Part shown: piece after piece, positions 26,338 to 36,699 of the stretch
Layout of the letters: every line of letters starts with the position of its first letter
How positions within the stretch are numbered: the first letter of the stretch is position 1
NCBI GenBank assembly: GCA_027533185.1
Contig: JAPZTS010000017.1
Span: 75,985 to 139,984 of the forward strand
Direction of reading: 5' to 3'
Length of the DNA stretch: 64,000 nt
Origin: Leptospira sp.
GTDB taxonomy: Bacteria; Spirochaetota; Leptospiria; Leptospirales; Leptospiraceae
Made by a program: the position numbers and the translations under genes
The notes under the pieces: generated by a model
Databases searched by the model: none
What the model was told of the DNA's origin: nothing
What the model saw: the letters and a program-made list of their open reading frames with translations, nothing else

Positions 26338-26372
26338 CCCCCCACCACTTTTCTTTGAAAAGTGGTGGGGGG
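26338..26372 (+). promoter_or_regulatory. Strong perfect hairpin in the ilvC leader
   Basis: CCCCCCACCACTTTT pairs perfectly with AAAAGTGGTGGGGGG around the loop CTTTG: a 15-bp stem with C6/G6 ends. It is not followed by a T-run on either strand, so it is not a standard terminator. It lies about 90 bases upstream of the ilvC start and could control that message or mark its 5' end. Confidence 0.5.
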
Positions 26373-26449
26373 CGAAATGGCGCCCAATTCCTTCTTGTTT
26401 CCCCCGCCCAATTTCAAAATGATGGAAAAATCAGTAAATCATCCCTTAG

Positions 26450-27466
<1,017 letters not shown>

Positions 27467-27502
27467 ACGTAGAAGTAAGAAGCCAAGAAAAGGAACAGTA
27501 AC

Positions 27503-28822
27503 ATGAAAGTAACAAAAAGAATCGTTCTCTCCAGCCCAGCAAGAACTCCATTTGCTCAAATCGGGAAGGCACTCGCACAATACCCTGGCCACCACTTAGG
27601 TAAGTTAGTTGGTGAGGAAGTGATGAAACGCAGTGGCCTAAAGCCAACTGATATCGACGGTGTGATCGTTGGTGAAGGTTTTGCTAATGCACCAAACTCT
27701 GCACGAGTGATTGCAAATCTAATGAACCTCCCTCTAGAAATCCCATGCCTTACAGTGGCTAACAACTGTGTATCTGGTTTGGAAGCAGTTGCGGAAGCAT
27801 CTCGCCGAATTATGTTAGGTGAAGGCCAAGTTTACTTAGTAATTGGTGAAGAATCGCAAACTTCTATGCCATTTGTTGTAAAAAATGCAAGACTCAATAA
27901 AAAAACAAATAGCTTAGATTCTCTATTAAAACTCCTTCCCAACGAACTTCCAGAAGGTGTGGAAGTAAGAGACACATTGGAAGATGGTCTTGGTGACGGC
28001 GAAACGTCGTACGGGATGCAAGTAACCGCAGAAATTTTAGCGCAAAACTATGCAATCCCAAGAGAAACTCAAGACAAAGTGGCTTACGAGTCTTTCAAAC
28101 GAGCATTTGATGCAACTCAGGAAGGTCGCTACAAACCGTACATTATGGAAGTAAAAGACGACGAAGGAAATCCTTTACAAGCAGACGAAGCAGTCCTTCT
28201 CCGTGAAGGTCTTGTAAAAAACCCTACTCGTATGGGTCGGGCAATGCTTATGTTTGATAATCCTGCTATGAAATTTGATGCTTGGAAAGAAAAGTACGGA
28301 AAGGACTTAAAAAAATCTCATGGCCCTACTGTTTCCATCTTCAATGCAAGCCCACGTTCAGATGGAGCTGCTGGTATCATAGTAGCTTCTGAAGAAGCCG
28401 CAAAAAAACTCGGACTCAAAGCAGAAGCTGTTGTAACTGGTTTCAAGATGAAAGGTGTGGCTCCAAACCTTATGGGTCTTGGTCAAGCTGAGGCAACTCT
28501 GGGTCTTCTCGAAGAAGTGGGCGAAAAGGTGGAAAACATCGATGTAATCGAAATCCACGAAGCTTTCGCGGCAACGGCAGTCGCTGCTTTGGAGGAGATC
28601 AAAATCCGAACTGGATTTGATTGGGAAAAGAACTTTGATGCAAAAAAGATCAATCCTAACGGTGGATCGATTGCCATTGGACACCCGTTTGGTGCTACTG
28701 GAGTGAGACTGCTCCACAACGCCATTATGGACTTCCAAGAAAACAAGGATGCTAAGAAGGTTCTCGTGACTGCTTGTGCTCACGGTGGAATCGCAGGATC
28801 CATGATCGTCGAAAGACCATAA
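27503..28822 (+). CDS. Thiolase (acetyl-CoA C-acyltransferase family)
   Basis: 439 residues. The acyl-accepting cysteine is C89 (NNCVSGLEA), EIHEAFAATA and GHPFGATG supply the His motifs and the C-terminal CAHGG the second Cys. Thiolases condense two acetyl-CoA or cleave 3-ketoacyl-CoA in beta-oxidation; the longer N-terminal-to-loop form here is closer to FadA/FadI-type enzymes than to short AtoB. A good ribosome site (AGGAACAG) precedes ATG. It follows ilvC by 36 bp on the same strand, so the two may be co-transcribed, although their pathways differ. Confidence 0.88.
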   Translation: MKVTKRIVLSSPARTPFAQIGKALAQYPGHHLGKLVGEEVMKRSGLKPTDIDGVIVGEGFANAPNSARVIANLMNLPLEIPCLTVANNCVSGLEAVAEASRRIMLGEGQVYLVIGEESQTSMPFVVKNARLNKKTNSLDSLLKLLPNELPEGVEVRDTLEDGLGDGETSYGMQVTAEILAQNYAIPRETQDKVAYESFKRAFDATQEGRYKPYIMEVKDDEGNPLQADEAVLLREGLVKNPTRMGRAMLMFDNPAMKFDAWKEKYGKDLKKSHGPTVSIFNASPRSDGAAGIIVASEEAAKKLGLKAEAVVTGFKMKGVAPNLMGLGQAEATLGLLEEVGEKVENIDVIEIHEAFAATAVAALEEIKIRTGFDWEKNFDAKKINPNGGSIAIGHPFGATGVRLLHNAIMDFQENKDAKKVLVTACAHGGIAGSMIVERP

Positions 28823-28835
28823 TCTGATCAGCAAC

Positions 28836-28877
28836 GCTAAATGAGGCGACTAACAAAAACTAAGTGCCGCATTTAGC
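28836..28877 (+). repeat. Inverted repeat after the thiolase gene
   Basis: GCTAAATG...GGC and GCC..CATTTAGC form an 8-bp plus 3-bp interrupted stem just after the stop codon. It precedes a T-rich terminator by about 40 bases and may protect the mRNA end. Confidence 0.4.
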
Positions 28878-28914
28878 AAGTCCTCCCGAGTTGGCGAGGT
28901 TTGATTGAGAATTT

Positions 28915-28949
28915 AAAAAAAGCCAGGGATAAAACTCTGGCTTTTTTTG
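28915..28949 (+). terminator. Bidirectional-looking intrinsic terminator
   Basis: A-run, then AGCCAG with its complement CTGGCT separated by 10 bases, then TTTTTTT. It ends the ilvC-thiolase transcript; the A-run means it could also stop minus-strand transcription from the TetR gene. Confidence 0.8.
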
Positions 28950-29068
28950 CACGAACAGGGAATCCTGTGGGAATCGATATTCATGCAAAAACTTCACATT
29001 TTCTGAATTTGGATGAATTAATTCTGATTAAGAATAGTTAAACGCTCTTCGTCATCCAAACATCCGAT

Positions 29069-29689
29069 TCAACTGAACAATCGCTCGATTAAAAACCGAA
29101 TCGATGTTTCCCATTCTTTTTCCAGTTCCATTCGTTTACGTTTGGACTTACCTTCCTTTTTGAGGATGGACATCGAATGTCCATGCAGATAATCGATTAG
29201 GATATCTCGTATCTTTACCGATCTAACAAAATCCTTTTCCCATGCCGATATCGTTTGCACTAAGATTTCATTGAAATCCTGAAGTTTGGGGATATTCGTA
29301 TAACCATGATTTAATAAATACAAACAGCAATTAGGATATCGAAAAAAGAAATCTCGATAGGAAAATAATAGATCCATAACTTGATTTAGTATCAAATTTC
29401 GATCTTTAAGATTTGGATTTGTAGTTTTGGGAGAGCCTAGGGATTCCAAGGATTTTGGCTTACTAAGATTTTTTCCAGAATTTGCACCACTGCCCCACTG
29501 AAATCCTTCAAAAACCTTTTGGATACAAGCTTGAATTAAGTTTTCTTTGGATGGGTAGTAATGGTAGACCGCCATTGGGTCTACATACAATTTTTTGGCA
29601 AGACCTCGCATCGAAAATCCTTCCCAGCCTTGTTTTTCTAGGATTTGGATTGATACACGTAGGATATTATTAATAGTCAAGTTTGCCAT
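29069..29689 (-). CDS. TetR-family transcriptional regulator
   Basis: 206 residues with an N-terminal TetR helix-turn-helix at about 8-55 (GFSMRGLAKKLYVDPMAVYHYYPSKENLI) and a variable ligand-binding domain after it. It is divergent from a DHFR-like reductase gene, and the 140-bp gap holds two palindromes of one sequence family, so it probably represses itself and the reductase. Inducer unknown. Confidence 0.88.
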   Translation of the reverse strand: MANLTINNILRVSIQILEKQGWEGFSMRGLAKKLYVDPMAVYHYYPSKENLIQACIQKVFEGFQWGSGANSGKNLSKPKSLESLGSPKTTNPNLKDRNLILNQVMDLLFSYRDFFFRYPNCCLYLLNHGYTNIPKLQDFNEILVQTISAWEKDFVRSVKIRDILIDYLHGHSMSILKKEGKSKRKRMELEKEWETSIRFLIERLFS

Positions 29690-29709
29690 TCAGTCCAAAC
29701 TATATCGAA

Positions 29710-29724
29710 TTCTACGACGAACTT
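29710..29724. promoter_or_regulatory. Degenerate half-operator near the TetR gene start
   Basis: TTCTACGACGAACTT shares the left arm TTCTACG of the two full palindromes downstream but has a decayed right arm. It lies about 20 bases upstream of the TetR start and could be a weak third site. Confidence 0.35.
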
Positions 29725-29739
29725 CCATCAATCCTTTTT

Positions 29740-29754
29740 TTCTACGGCGTAGAA
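29740..29754. promoter_or_regulatory. Palindromic operator (TetR-type), site 1
   Basis: TTCTACG-G-CGTAGAA, a perfect 15-bp palindrome about 50 bases upstream of the TetR start. It shares the TTCTAC/GTAGAA arms with site 2. Confidence 0.7.
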
Positions 29755-29800
29755 TTTATTCTTGAGTAAATGCTTTTTTTTAAAAGGATTGATTTTATAA

Positions 29801-29817
29801 TTTCTACAGTGTAGAAA
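29801..29817. promoter_or_regulatory. Palindromic operator (TetR-type), site 2
   Basis: TTTCTACA-G-TGTAGAAA, a perfect 17-bp palindrome ending 11 bases before the reductase start codon, where bound repressor would block transcription or initiation. Centre-to-centre distance from site 1 is 62 bp, close to six helical turns. Confidence 0.72.
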
Positions 29818-29828
29818 AAGAGGTGCTT

Positions 29829-30386
29829 ATGATCGAATATTTGGGATATATTGCGACGAGTTTGGATGGAAAGATCGCAAAAACCGATGGTGAATTAGAT
29901 TGGTTACTAAATCCTAAATTCAATCTAGATGATGAAGATTTTGGATATAAAACTTTCTTTGATTCAATAGACTGTCTCGTCATGGGTAAAAATACCTTCT
30001 TAAAGGTTTTAGAATTTCCGGAGTATCCTTATGGAGAGAAGATTGTTTGGATTCTATCCAAGTCTAAAATTACCATCCCTACCAACTTACAATCGTATGT
30101 AAAACAGCATACTTGTTCCATATCAGAATTGGATGAAATTTTAAAAAAGGATGGGAAAACCAAACGAGTTTATGTCGATGGAGGTAGAGTCATCTCTTCA
30201 TATGCCAAACTAGGTTTTCTTAAAAAAATCACAATTACTACAATTCCAGTTTTGATAGGAAAAGGTATTTCCCTTTGGGATCTGAACGTGGAAGAGACCA
30301 TTCACCTCAACTGTGAGGCTTCGCAACTTTATACGAATGGATTTTTAAAACAGACCTATTCTTTCTCAAATAATCTTTCGAATTGA
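29829..30386 (+). CDS. Dihydrofolate reductase/RibD C-domain family protein
   Basis: 185 residues with the DHFR-like fold: YIATSLDGKIA at the N-terminus, LVMGKNTF, and KRVYVDGGRVISSYAK near the C-terminal half. This family (YyaP/YwjB-like and RibD_C) contains NADPH-dependent reductases of unknown substrate; it is not classical FolA. ATG at 29829 has AGAGGTG five bases upstream. It is divergent from the TetR gene and is the likely target of that repressor. Confidence 0.8.
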   Translation: MIEYLGYIATSLDGKIAKTDGELDWLLNPKFNLDDEDFGYKTFFDSIDCLVMGKNTFLKVLEFPEYPYGEKIVWILSKSKITIPTNLQSYVKQHTCSISELDEILKKDGKTKRVYVDGGRVISSYAKLGFLKKITITTIPVLIGKGISLWDLNVEETIHLNCEASQLYTNGFLKQTYSFSNNLSN

Positions 30387-30442
30387 TTTGACGAAAAATA
30401 AAAAATTGATACCTTCACCTCCGAACTTGCGAGGAAAACTCT

Positions 30443-31861
30443 TTGGGAAACTATGATTTTGATTTAATTGTGATCGGTGGTGGACCAGCTGGGGAAAAGG
30501 CCGCGGCCAAGGCATCTTATTTTGGAAAAAAAGTCGCTCTCATCGAAAAAGAAAGATTCCCTGGAGGAGCCGGTGTTCATACGGGTACCCTTCCTTCTAA
30601 GACACTCAAAGAAACAGCACTCTTTCTCTCGGGAAAAAATGATAAGGGAATCTTTGGCGTTGATAAAGATCTAAAGCGTGATGTTTCCATCGAAGATTTT
30701 TTCTATCGCAGAAATTATGTTACCGAATCCGAAACAAATGCAATCAATACCAATTTAGAAAAACATAAAATTCAAGTCTTCCACGGTTTGGGTGAAATCC
30801 AAGACCCGCATACAGTCAAAGTTTCCATTGCAAACTCCAAAGAAAAAATAGACATTACTGGCGAATTTATCCTCATCTCCACTGGATCCATCCCTCACAG
30901 ACCATCGGAAATCCCATTTGATGGAATTCGAATCCACGATTCCGATTCCATACTCGAACTAAAAAAATTCCCAAAATCCTTATGTGTTTTAGGTGCTGGA
31001 GTCATCGGTTGCGAATACACTACGATATTTGCCTCCTTAGGTATTCCAGTTTATCTCGTAGACACAAGAGATGAGATCCTACCTTTTTTAGATTCAGAAA
31101 TTACCTCTGAGCTTGTACGCATTATGCGAACTGATGGGATTGAAGTCATATTTAATTCTGGTGTTTCTCATATCGAAAAGTCCGAAGAGGAAGATACAAA
31201 TCACAAAATCCATTTATCAACAGGCGAAGTTTTGGAAGTAGATATGTTTTTGTTTGCGGCGGGAAGATCCGGAAATACAAACGGACTAGGCTTGGATCGG
31301 GTGGGACTACAGGCCACCAAACGGGGAACAATCGAGGTGACCGACCATTACCAAACAAAGATACCCTCAATTTACGCCGTGGGAGATGTGATTGGATTTC
31401 CCGCTCTAGCAAGTACGAGTATGGACCAAGGGAGAATTGCTGTGACTCATATGTTTACCACTGGTGGGATGAAAGAATTGTATCAGATTTTTCCTTACGG
31501 AATCTATACCATTCCCGAAGTTTCGATGGTGGGAATCACAGAGAAAGAGGCAGCGCAAAAACAAATCCCTGTTATGTGTGGTATGTCCAAATATGAAAAT
31601 ATGGCGAGAGGCAAGATTTTGGGAGCTCAATCTGGATTTTTAAAAATAGTTTTTCACAAAGAAAGCACCGAAGTTTTGGGAGTACATATCATCGGAAACC
31701 TAGCTACCGAAATCATCCACTACGGAATGACATTAGTTTCAGAGAAAAAAACACTTCAGGATGTGATTGCGGCTCCTTTTAATTACCCCACCTTACACGA
31801 TTTATATAAGTATGCCGCCTATGATGGCCTTGGAAATCTCAGCGGCCATAAAGTGAAGTAA
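30443..31861 (+). CDS. sthA: Soluble pyridine nucleotide transhydrogenase (SthA-type flavoprotein)
   Basis: 472 residues of the FAD/NAD(P) disulfide-reductase superfamily: GGGPAGEKAA FAD loop at 12-21, VLGAGVIGCEYT NAD loop, and IYAVGDVIGFPALASTS near the second FAD contact. At the site of the redox disulfide the sequence is GGAGVHTGTLPSK, without either Cys, as expected for a transhydrogenase moving hydride between NADPH and NAD+ rather than a disulfide reductase. Start is TTG preceded by GAGG; no suitable ATG exists upstream. Confidence 0.85.
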   Translation: MGNYDFDLIVIGGGPAGEKAAAKASYFGKKVALIEKERFPGGAGVHTGTLPSKTLKETALFLSGKNDKGIFGVDKDLKRDVSIEDFFYRRNYVTESETNAINTNLEKHKIQVFHGLGEIQDPHTVKVSIANSKEKIDITGEFILISTGSIPHRPSEIPFDGIRIHDSDSILELKKFPKSLCVLGAGVIGCEYTTIFASLGIPVYLVDTRDEILPFLDSEITSELVRIMRTDGIEVIFNSGVSHIEKSEEEDTNHKIHLSTGEVLEVDMFLFAAGRSGNTNGLGLDRVGLQATKRGTIEVTDHYQTKIPSIYAVGDVIGFPALASTSMDQGRIAVTHMFTTGGMKELYQIFPYGIYTIPEVSMVGITEKEAAQKQIPVMCGMSKYENMARGKILGAQSGFLKIVFHKESTEVLGVHIIGNLATEIIHYGMTLVSEKKTLQDVIAAPFNYPTLHDLYKYAAYDGLGNLSGHKVK

Positions 31862-31956
31862 TGACACCAATCCATTTTCATCTTTTTTTTAGCGTTTTGG
31901 ATTGTATTTTTTACATCCCTTTACCTATCAGAAGAAAATCTTCCGTATGCGAAACA

Positions 31957-34900
31957 TCATTTGATGATTTTATTTTCTACAGCAGTTTCCCAAATTGTAA
32001 CTTCAGGAAGGTTTAGTTTTTCCGAATCCAAATAGTCCTGAATTTTTTTACGATCTAATAGTGTCGGATCGTAATCCATTCTAAACTCGTAAGATTCGAG
32101 TTTGGCGGCCAACTTACTTACGATTTCATTTTTTAAAAAGTTTTGCCATTCGAGAGAACCATTTTTTTCAAAATAGGAGTAAAAAGCATATTGATCTTTA
32201 AATGTCGGCAAACTAACAGATGCAATTTTTGATTTGGGAAGTTCTATTGCTGCCCCGGACTCTTCGTTTCCTTTCGTGCGCCGGATGATGGAACTCAATT
32301 CATTGATTAGAAATTTGCGAACTTTATTATCACCAGTACTGAGAAACTGACCAAACTCATCTAAGGTTCCAAATTCTGGAGTCTGCAAATGTTTTTGGAT
32401 ATAATCTTCTTTCGAAAGATTTTTTTCTTTGGCACGTTCGTCCGTTCCATCACCATCTAATATATCTGCAATAACGATCGAGACATCTTTTCTAAATCCA
32501 ATTTTTCCTGACTTAGATTTTGCAAGGAGACCGAGACCATGGATAGCGACAGCAAATGTTTTTGGCGAAATCTTTTCAAATCCACCTTCTGCCAAAATCT
32601 TTTTTTCAATATTTAAGATATTGTGTTTGTATGATTCTTTGGCCTGCATTTCTTGAAGTTTCAATTTGATGGAATCTTCGTATTGGAATCCTTCGGGAGT
32701 TTCGATCAAAATTCCAAATTTCGTTAATCCTGTCCAAAGTCGTGCTGGATTTAGATAGTTTAGTTTACGCATAGGATCAGGGAAATATTTTGCATCTTCC
32801 AATGGATGGTTAAAGCAATGTAAAGGGTGACTGCGCTCTGCCATCAACATATGGTAATCACTTACACATGCTTCAAGGTTTTGTATTTTATAGATTGGGT
32901 AACCTAACAGAATACCTATGGATATCATTTCGTAAGGTTTACAAATTGTTGGAGCTTCAAATGTCTCGACGCTAATATCCGGCTCAATTTTGGATCGCTT
33001 CAGGTAGTGATCCATTCGCGAGGGAAGGTCGTTTGCCTGATCCTTACTAGAGTCATCCCCCTCTTCATAGGTATTCAACGGGAAATTAGTGACGGTTCGG
33101 TAGTATTCCATCGAATCTGTACCGAAGGCATCGATCTTTACATATGGTCGAGAGTAGGTATCTAACTTTTCTAAAAGTTTTTTGACAGTAATTTTTTTCT
33201 CTTCTAAGACTTGTTTGATGGATATCGATTCAAAGTTAAATCCTGCTAATTTTGTATAGATGATTTGAAAGAGTTTTGCCCGTATTGTTTCGATTTCAAT
33301 TTTCAATTGGGTGTTATCAGAGAGTTCAAGTGAGTCATCTAACCCCTTTTTTTCTTCAACCAATGCTTCCTTAACCGCTGAAATTGGTTGGTCCAATAGG
33401 AACTGATACTTTGATCTTAAGATTTCATCAATTTCTTCTTTTTTCTTTTCTAAGATTTTTAGACCCATCGTTGAAATCAAGTGTGTGGTCAAAACTTGAG
33501 TCACATCATCTTCGCGATCCATTTTGAGAAAGTCAATTTCGTTCGATAGATCTTCGATAGAAAGTCGTGAGTAAAAATACTTTTTCAGAAAATTTTCGAT
33601 TTCTTCAGGGTTGACGAGATAGAAGAATAAAGGGTTTTTCTTTTCTAAAATCTCAAATTTACCTTCTTTAATCTCCGCATCTAAGTCTTTTTTTAGTTCG
33701 ACAAGTTTTTCTTTTAGAATGACGATTTCACTGTTACGGATCTCAAATAGACTGGCTTTTAGATCTCTTACAAATCCTTCAGCAGCAGTTAACATCGATT
33801 CAAACACCAGCTGACGATAATTATGTTCTTGCATTGTAATGAATTGACTGAAAATTTCTGGTGAAGTAGCCCCAGTTTTTTCTGCCGCTTCGATACATTT
33901 TGAAAAATCTTCCACCGAATAGCGACTTAGACTTACTTTTTCTTTGTAATATTTCTTTTGATAGAGTTCAACCTTATCCAAAATCAAATTGATCAGGGAT
34001 TCCGCAAAAAGAAAACCCTTCATTGGATCTTTTATGTACTTGTGAACTTCTTCAGTGATGATTGCTTTGAGTTTTTCCAACTCGAGTAAAGAACGTTTTT
34101 GAATTCTTGTAACAAAATTGTTTTTTATTTTTTCCTGTTCTTCCGGACCATAATCTCTGACCAAAACTTCTAATAGACTCACTGCACCCCGAAAGTCCTT
34201 CTTTTGGATTGCAGATTCAATACGGGTCCGATAAGATTTAAATTCAACGCCCATGTCCAATTCATAATCGGGATAAAGTCTTTCAAAAAAGGAAAGGCAA
34301 TTGAGACGGATGGCGCGCACAAATCCTCGATTGAGATCTCCTATCGTTTCGAGAAGTAATTTAGGGGAAACTTCCTTTATGAAATTTTCAATTAACTTAA
34401 CGGCGGTTATCTTATAACCTAATTCACTCATTTTATCAGCAGGATAAACAACTCTACTTATACCAAACGAGTTGTAACATGCTTTTCTTTTCGAAGTTTC
34501 TTCTTTTGGCAAATAGACCGATACTCTGGTCGAATCGTTTACCATTCGTTCTTCGATGGCACCACCCACAGTGGATGCAACAAAAGTTGAGATGAACTGT
34601 CCTGTTAACTCCTGAACTTGATCTCTACCTTGTAAAGAATTACCCGCCATATTTTCAATATCTAAGAGATATAACATGCCATTATCGAAAATTTGATCAT
34701 TAACAACAACTTCACGTCCCCCTGGATAGTTTGCCTTAAAACTATTTCCACTCATAAAGTAATCGATCTCTTTGAGTGCTGCATAGGCATTTGCCCTAGC
34801 ATTACGATTGTACACTACCTTCTGGAATGCTGCAGGTAAAACTAATACGCCATAAATTCTTGGTGTAGGCCAAAAATCCTTAAAGATATCCTTTGCCATA

Positions 34901-35778
34901 GCCGCGATATCAAGGATCATCCCGTTACCCGTTCCACCTACTATGGAGCAGGTGATAAATATAGAAATCTGTGCAGAACTTCGCAAATGGGTAGTTTGAA
35001 ATACAAATTCTTGTCCATCAAATCGACTTCCATTTACTTCAAAGTAATAACCATTTTCATCCAATGGAAAAGAATCCATCGTAAGTGGTTTGTTTGCATG
35101 AGGGGCAAGTATCGCCTTTGTACTTCCATCGGGAATCAGAGTGAGGAATTGACGGCCCGCTGCAATTTTATCTTTAAAGTAGTATTTATTTTGTCCTTTG
35201 CGAATAGCAAAACGAATCACTTCTTCTTTTTTATCCTCTTCCTTGACATCAAGAAGTTGGAAGAATTTTGGATTGGTTGAAAGAGAAGCCAACCTGTCAC
35301 GCTCTTTGATCAGAGTTTCGCGAATCTTTTCTTGGTTGTAAAAGTAAGCAAGTCTTCCCAAAGGACGGGTTTGGTTTGCACCTTGTCCCGAACGAGTAGA
35401 TATATCGTAAACATCTGGATTGGGAAGCCATTTAAAAGCAGGATCGTTTTGGTATTTGTCTCTTAGAAAATCTAACGAAAGCTCAGCGGGAGTTGGAGAA
35501 GGGATATACAACATCCGAGATTCTTCTTGGAAAAATTGATTGGATGGAAAACGGTATTTGCCACCTTTAGCTTCAATACTTGTTTCAATATCCGTAGTAT
35601 CAATTCCAACAAATCTCAAATATCGGAAAGCTTCCACAGGAAGGTTGGACTCCATCCATTTTTTTACTGACAGTACTCCCTTCATTCCAGAACCACCGAC
35701 ACCGATTACGATCGACTTTCTTACGGCAGGTTTGTCTTGGGACAATACTCTTTGAATTGATGAATGAACTTTTGACAT
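31957..35778 (-). CDS. Giant FtsZ/tubulin-like GTPase
   Basis: 1273 residues. The N-terminus has a Rossmann-like GVGGSG at 26-31, a RPLGRLA block at 138-144 and the tubulin/FtsZ signature as GGTGNG at 281-286, followed by a helix with NARANAYAALKEID. This arrangement fits the 'tubulin-like' (Tubulin_2) branch of the FtsZ-tubulin superfamily, predicted to bind GTP and polymerise. From about 480 the protein is mostly long charged helices, probably coiled coil, to about 900, then a mixed C-terminal domain. No transmembrane helix. Last gene of a three-gene minus-strand operon; 3 bp from the upstream gene. Its cellular role is unknown. Confidence 0.75.
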   Translation of the reverse strand: MSKVHSSIQRVLSQDKPAVRKSIVIGVGGSGMKGVLSVKKWMESNLPVEAFRYLRFVGIDTTDIETSIEAKGGKYRFPSNQFFQEESRMLYIPSPTPAELSLDFLRDKYQNDPAFKWLPNPDVYDISTRSGQGANQTRPLGRLAYFYNQEKIRETLIKERDRLASLSTNPKFFQLLDVKEEDKKEEVIRFAIRKGQNKYYFKDKIAAGRQFLTLIPDGSTKAILAPHANKPLTMDSFPLDENGYYFEVNGSRFDGQEFVFQTTHLRSSAQISIFITCSIVGGTGNGMILDIAAMAKDIFKDFWPTPRIYGVLVLPAAFQKVVYNRNARANAYAALKEIDYFMSGNSFKANYPGGREVVVNDQIFDNGMLYLLDIENMAGNSLQGRDQVQELTGQFISTFVASTVGGAIEERMVNDSTRVSVYLPKEETSKRKACYNSFGISRVVYPADKMSELGYKITAVKLIENFIKEVSPKLLLETIGDLNRGFVRAIRLNCLSFFERLYPDYELDMGVEFKSYRTRIESAIQKKDFRGAVSLLEVLVRDYGPEEQEKIKNNFVTRIQKRSLLELEKLKAIITEEVHKYIKDPMKGFLFAESLINLILDKVELYQKKYYKEKVSLSRYSVEDFSKCIEAAEKTGATSPEIFSQFITMQEHNYRQLVFESMLTAAEGFVRDLKASLFEIRNSEIVILKEKLVELKKDLDAEIKEGKFEILEKKNPLFFYLVNPEEIENFLKKYFYSRLSIEDLSNEIDFLKMDREDDVTQVLTTHLISTMGLKILEKKKEEIDEILRSKYQFLLDQPISAVKEALVEEKKGLDDSLELSDNTQLKIEIETIRAKLFQIIYTKLAGFNFESISIKQVLEEKKITVKKLLEKLDTYSRPYVKIDAFGTDSMEYYRTVTNFPLNTYEEGDDSSKDQANDLPSRMDHYLKRSKIEPDISVETFEAPTICKPYEMISIGILLGYPIYKIQNLEACVSDYHMLMAERSHPLHCFNHPLEDAKYFPDPMRKLNYLNPARLWTGLTKFGILIETPEGFQYEDSIKLKLQEMQAKESYKHNILNIEKKILAEGGFEKISPKTFAVAIHGLGLLAKSKSGKIGFRKDVSIVIADILDGDGTDERAKEKNLSKEDYIQKHLQTPEFGTLDEFGQFLSTGDNKVRKFLINELSSIIRRTKGNEESGAAIELPKSKIASVSLPTFKDQYAFYSYFEKNGSLEWQNFLKNEIVSKLAAKLESYEFRMDYDPTLLDRKKIQDYLDSEKLNLPEVTIWETAVENKIIK

Positions 35779-35781
35779 GGA

Positions 35782-36687
35782 TTAAGCCTTCGCGAACGGA
35801 TCTACCATTGGAAACAAACCATCGCCAGTTTGATTTGCGGTATCATAACCTGGATAGATTTTAAAGAGTCTCAAAAAAAACTGTTTTTCGATGATAGCAA
35901 TTCCTGATTTCGTTTTTGCTTCCACATCTTTTGTATATAGATGGAATTCAAAATATCCATTTCTAAACTTGCCGTCCTGTGTTAGCCTGTCACCAATTCG
36001 AAAACGAATCGGCTGTTTTGGATCGATTCCATTTAAATTTGTGTCACCTGCGGAGTCCGCTTCTTCTTGGATTAAAACGCGTTCTCTTGCACTCATTTCC
36101 CTTACTTCAGTAGTGTTGGGAAATACAATTAAAACCTTTCCTTCCCTTCGAAAGTCCAGCACATACTTTTCTTTAATCAGATCGGGTAGATTGTATATAT
36201 CTTGGTCTTTGGATGCATTCACAGCCCGAATCATGATTGTAAGGTGGTGGTCAACAACTTCGGTTGAGTGAGTTTTAATTGTACCTTCGTGTTGGCCAAT
36301 CGTGATTATTTTTTCTGCTGGATCACCATGAATCGAGTATTTAAAAATCAAACCTGGATCTGGTAAATCCTTCGTTTTAATTGTATGGTTTGAAGCATTT
36401 ACTGTTGTTACAGGAGGAGTTTGTGTGATTGTGCTAATATCGGCAATAGTCGATTCTTGCTTCTTTGCGGATGCCTTTTCCTTTACTTGTTTTTGGTAAA
36501 ACTTAACATTTCCACCAGAATTGGATTTAAGTTTTACTAAAGTTAGCCTTTGCATAATCACAACCAAAGCAAGAACTGCAACAAAAAATACTAAAAGGAA
36601 AACCCAAGTTTCATAAGAGTTCACTTTGTCTTCCAAAGCCCGAATCTGTTCAATAGAATAAGGATTCATCAATTGGCCAAAAATCAT
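35782..36687 (-). CDS. Single-pass membrane protein of the tubulin-like operon
   Basis: 301 residues with one N-terminal transmembrane helix at about 29-46, a basic stretch (KLKSN...KEKASAKK), a Thr/Ser-rich linker and a C-terminal soluble domain of about 200 residues rich in beta strands (VLIVFPNTTEV, RFRIGDRLTQDGKF). The net positive segment after the helix suggests the large domain is cytoplasmic. Ribosome site GAGGTT precedes ATG at a good distance. Placed between the propeller protein and the tubulin-like GTPase, it could anchor the complex to the membrane. No family recognised. Confidence 0.7.
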   Translation of the reverse strand: MIFGQLMNPYSIEQIRALEDKVNSYETWVFLLVFFVAVLALVVIMQRLTLVKLKSNSGGNVKFYQKQVKEKASAKKQESTIADISTITQTPPVTTVNASNHTIKTKDLPDPGLIFKYSIHGDPAEKIITIGQHEGTIKTHSTEVVDHHLTIMIRAVNASKDQDIYNLPDLIKEKYVLDFRREGKVLIVFPNTTEVREMSARERVLIQEEADSAGDTNLNGIDPKQPIRFRIGDRLTQDGKFRNGYFEFHLYTKDVEAKTKSGIAIIEKQFFLRLFKIYPGYDTANQTGDGLFPMVDPFAKA

Positions 36688-36699
36688 TTCATAACCTCG

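Noticed and set aside
30443..31861. Dihydrolipoamide dehydrogenase or mercuric reductase identity
   Set aside because: Both redox-active cysteines are missing at the expected site, fitting the transhydrogenase.
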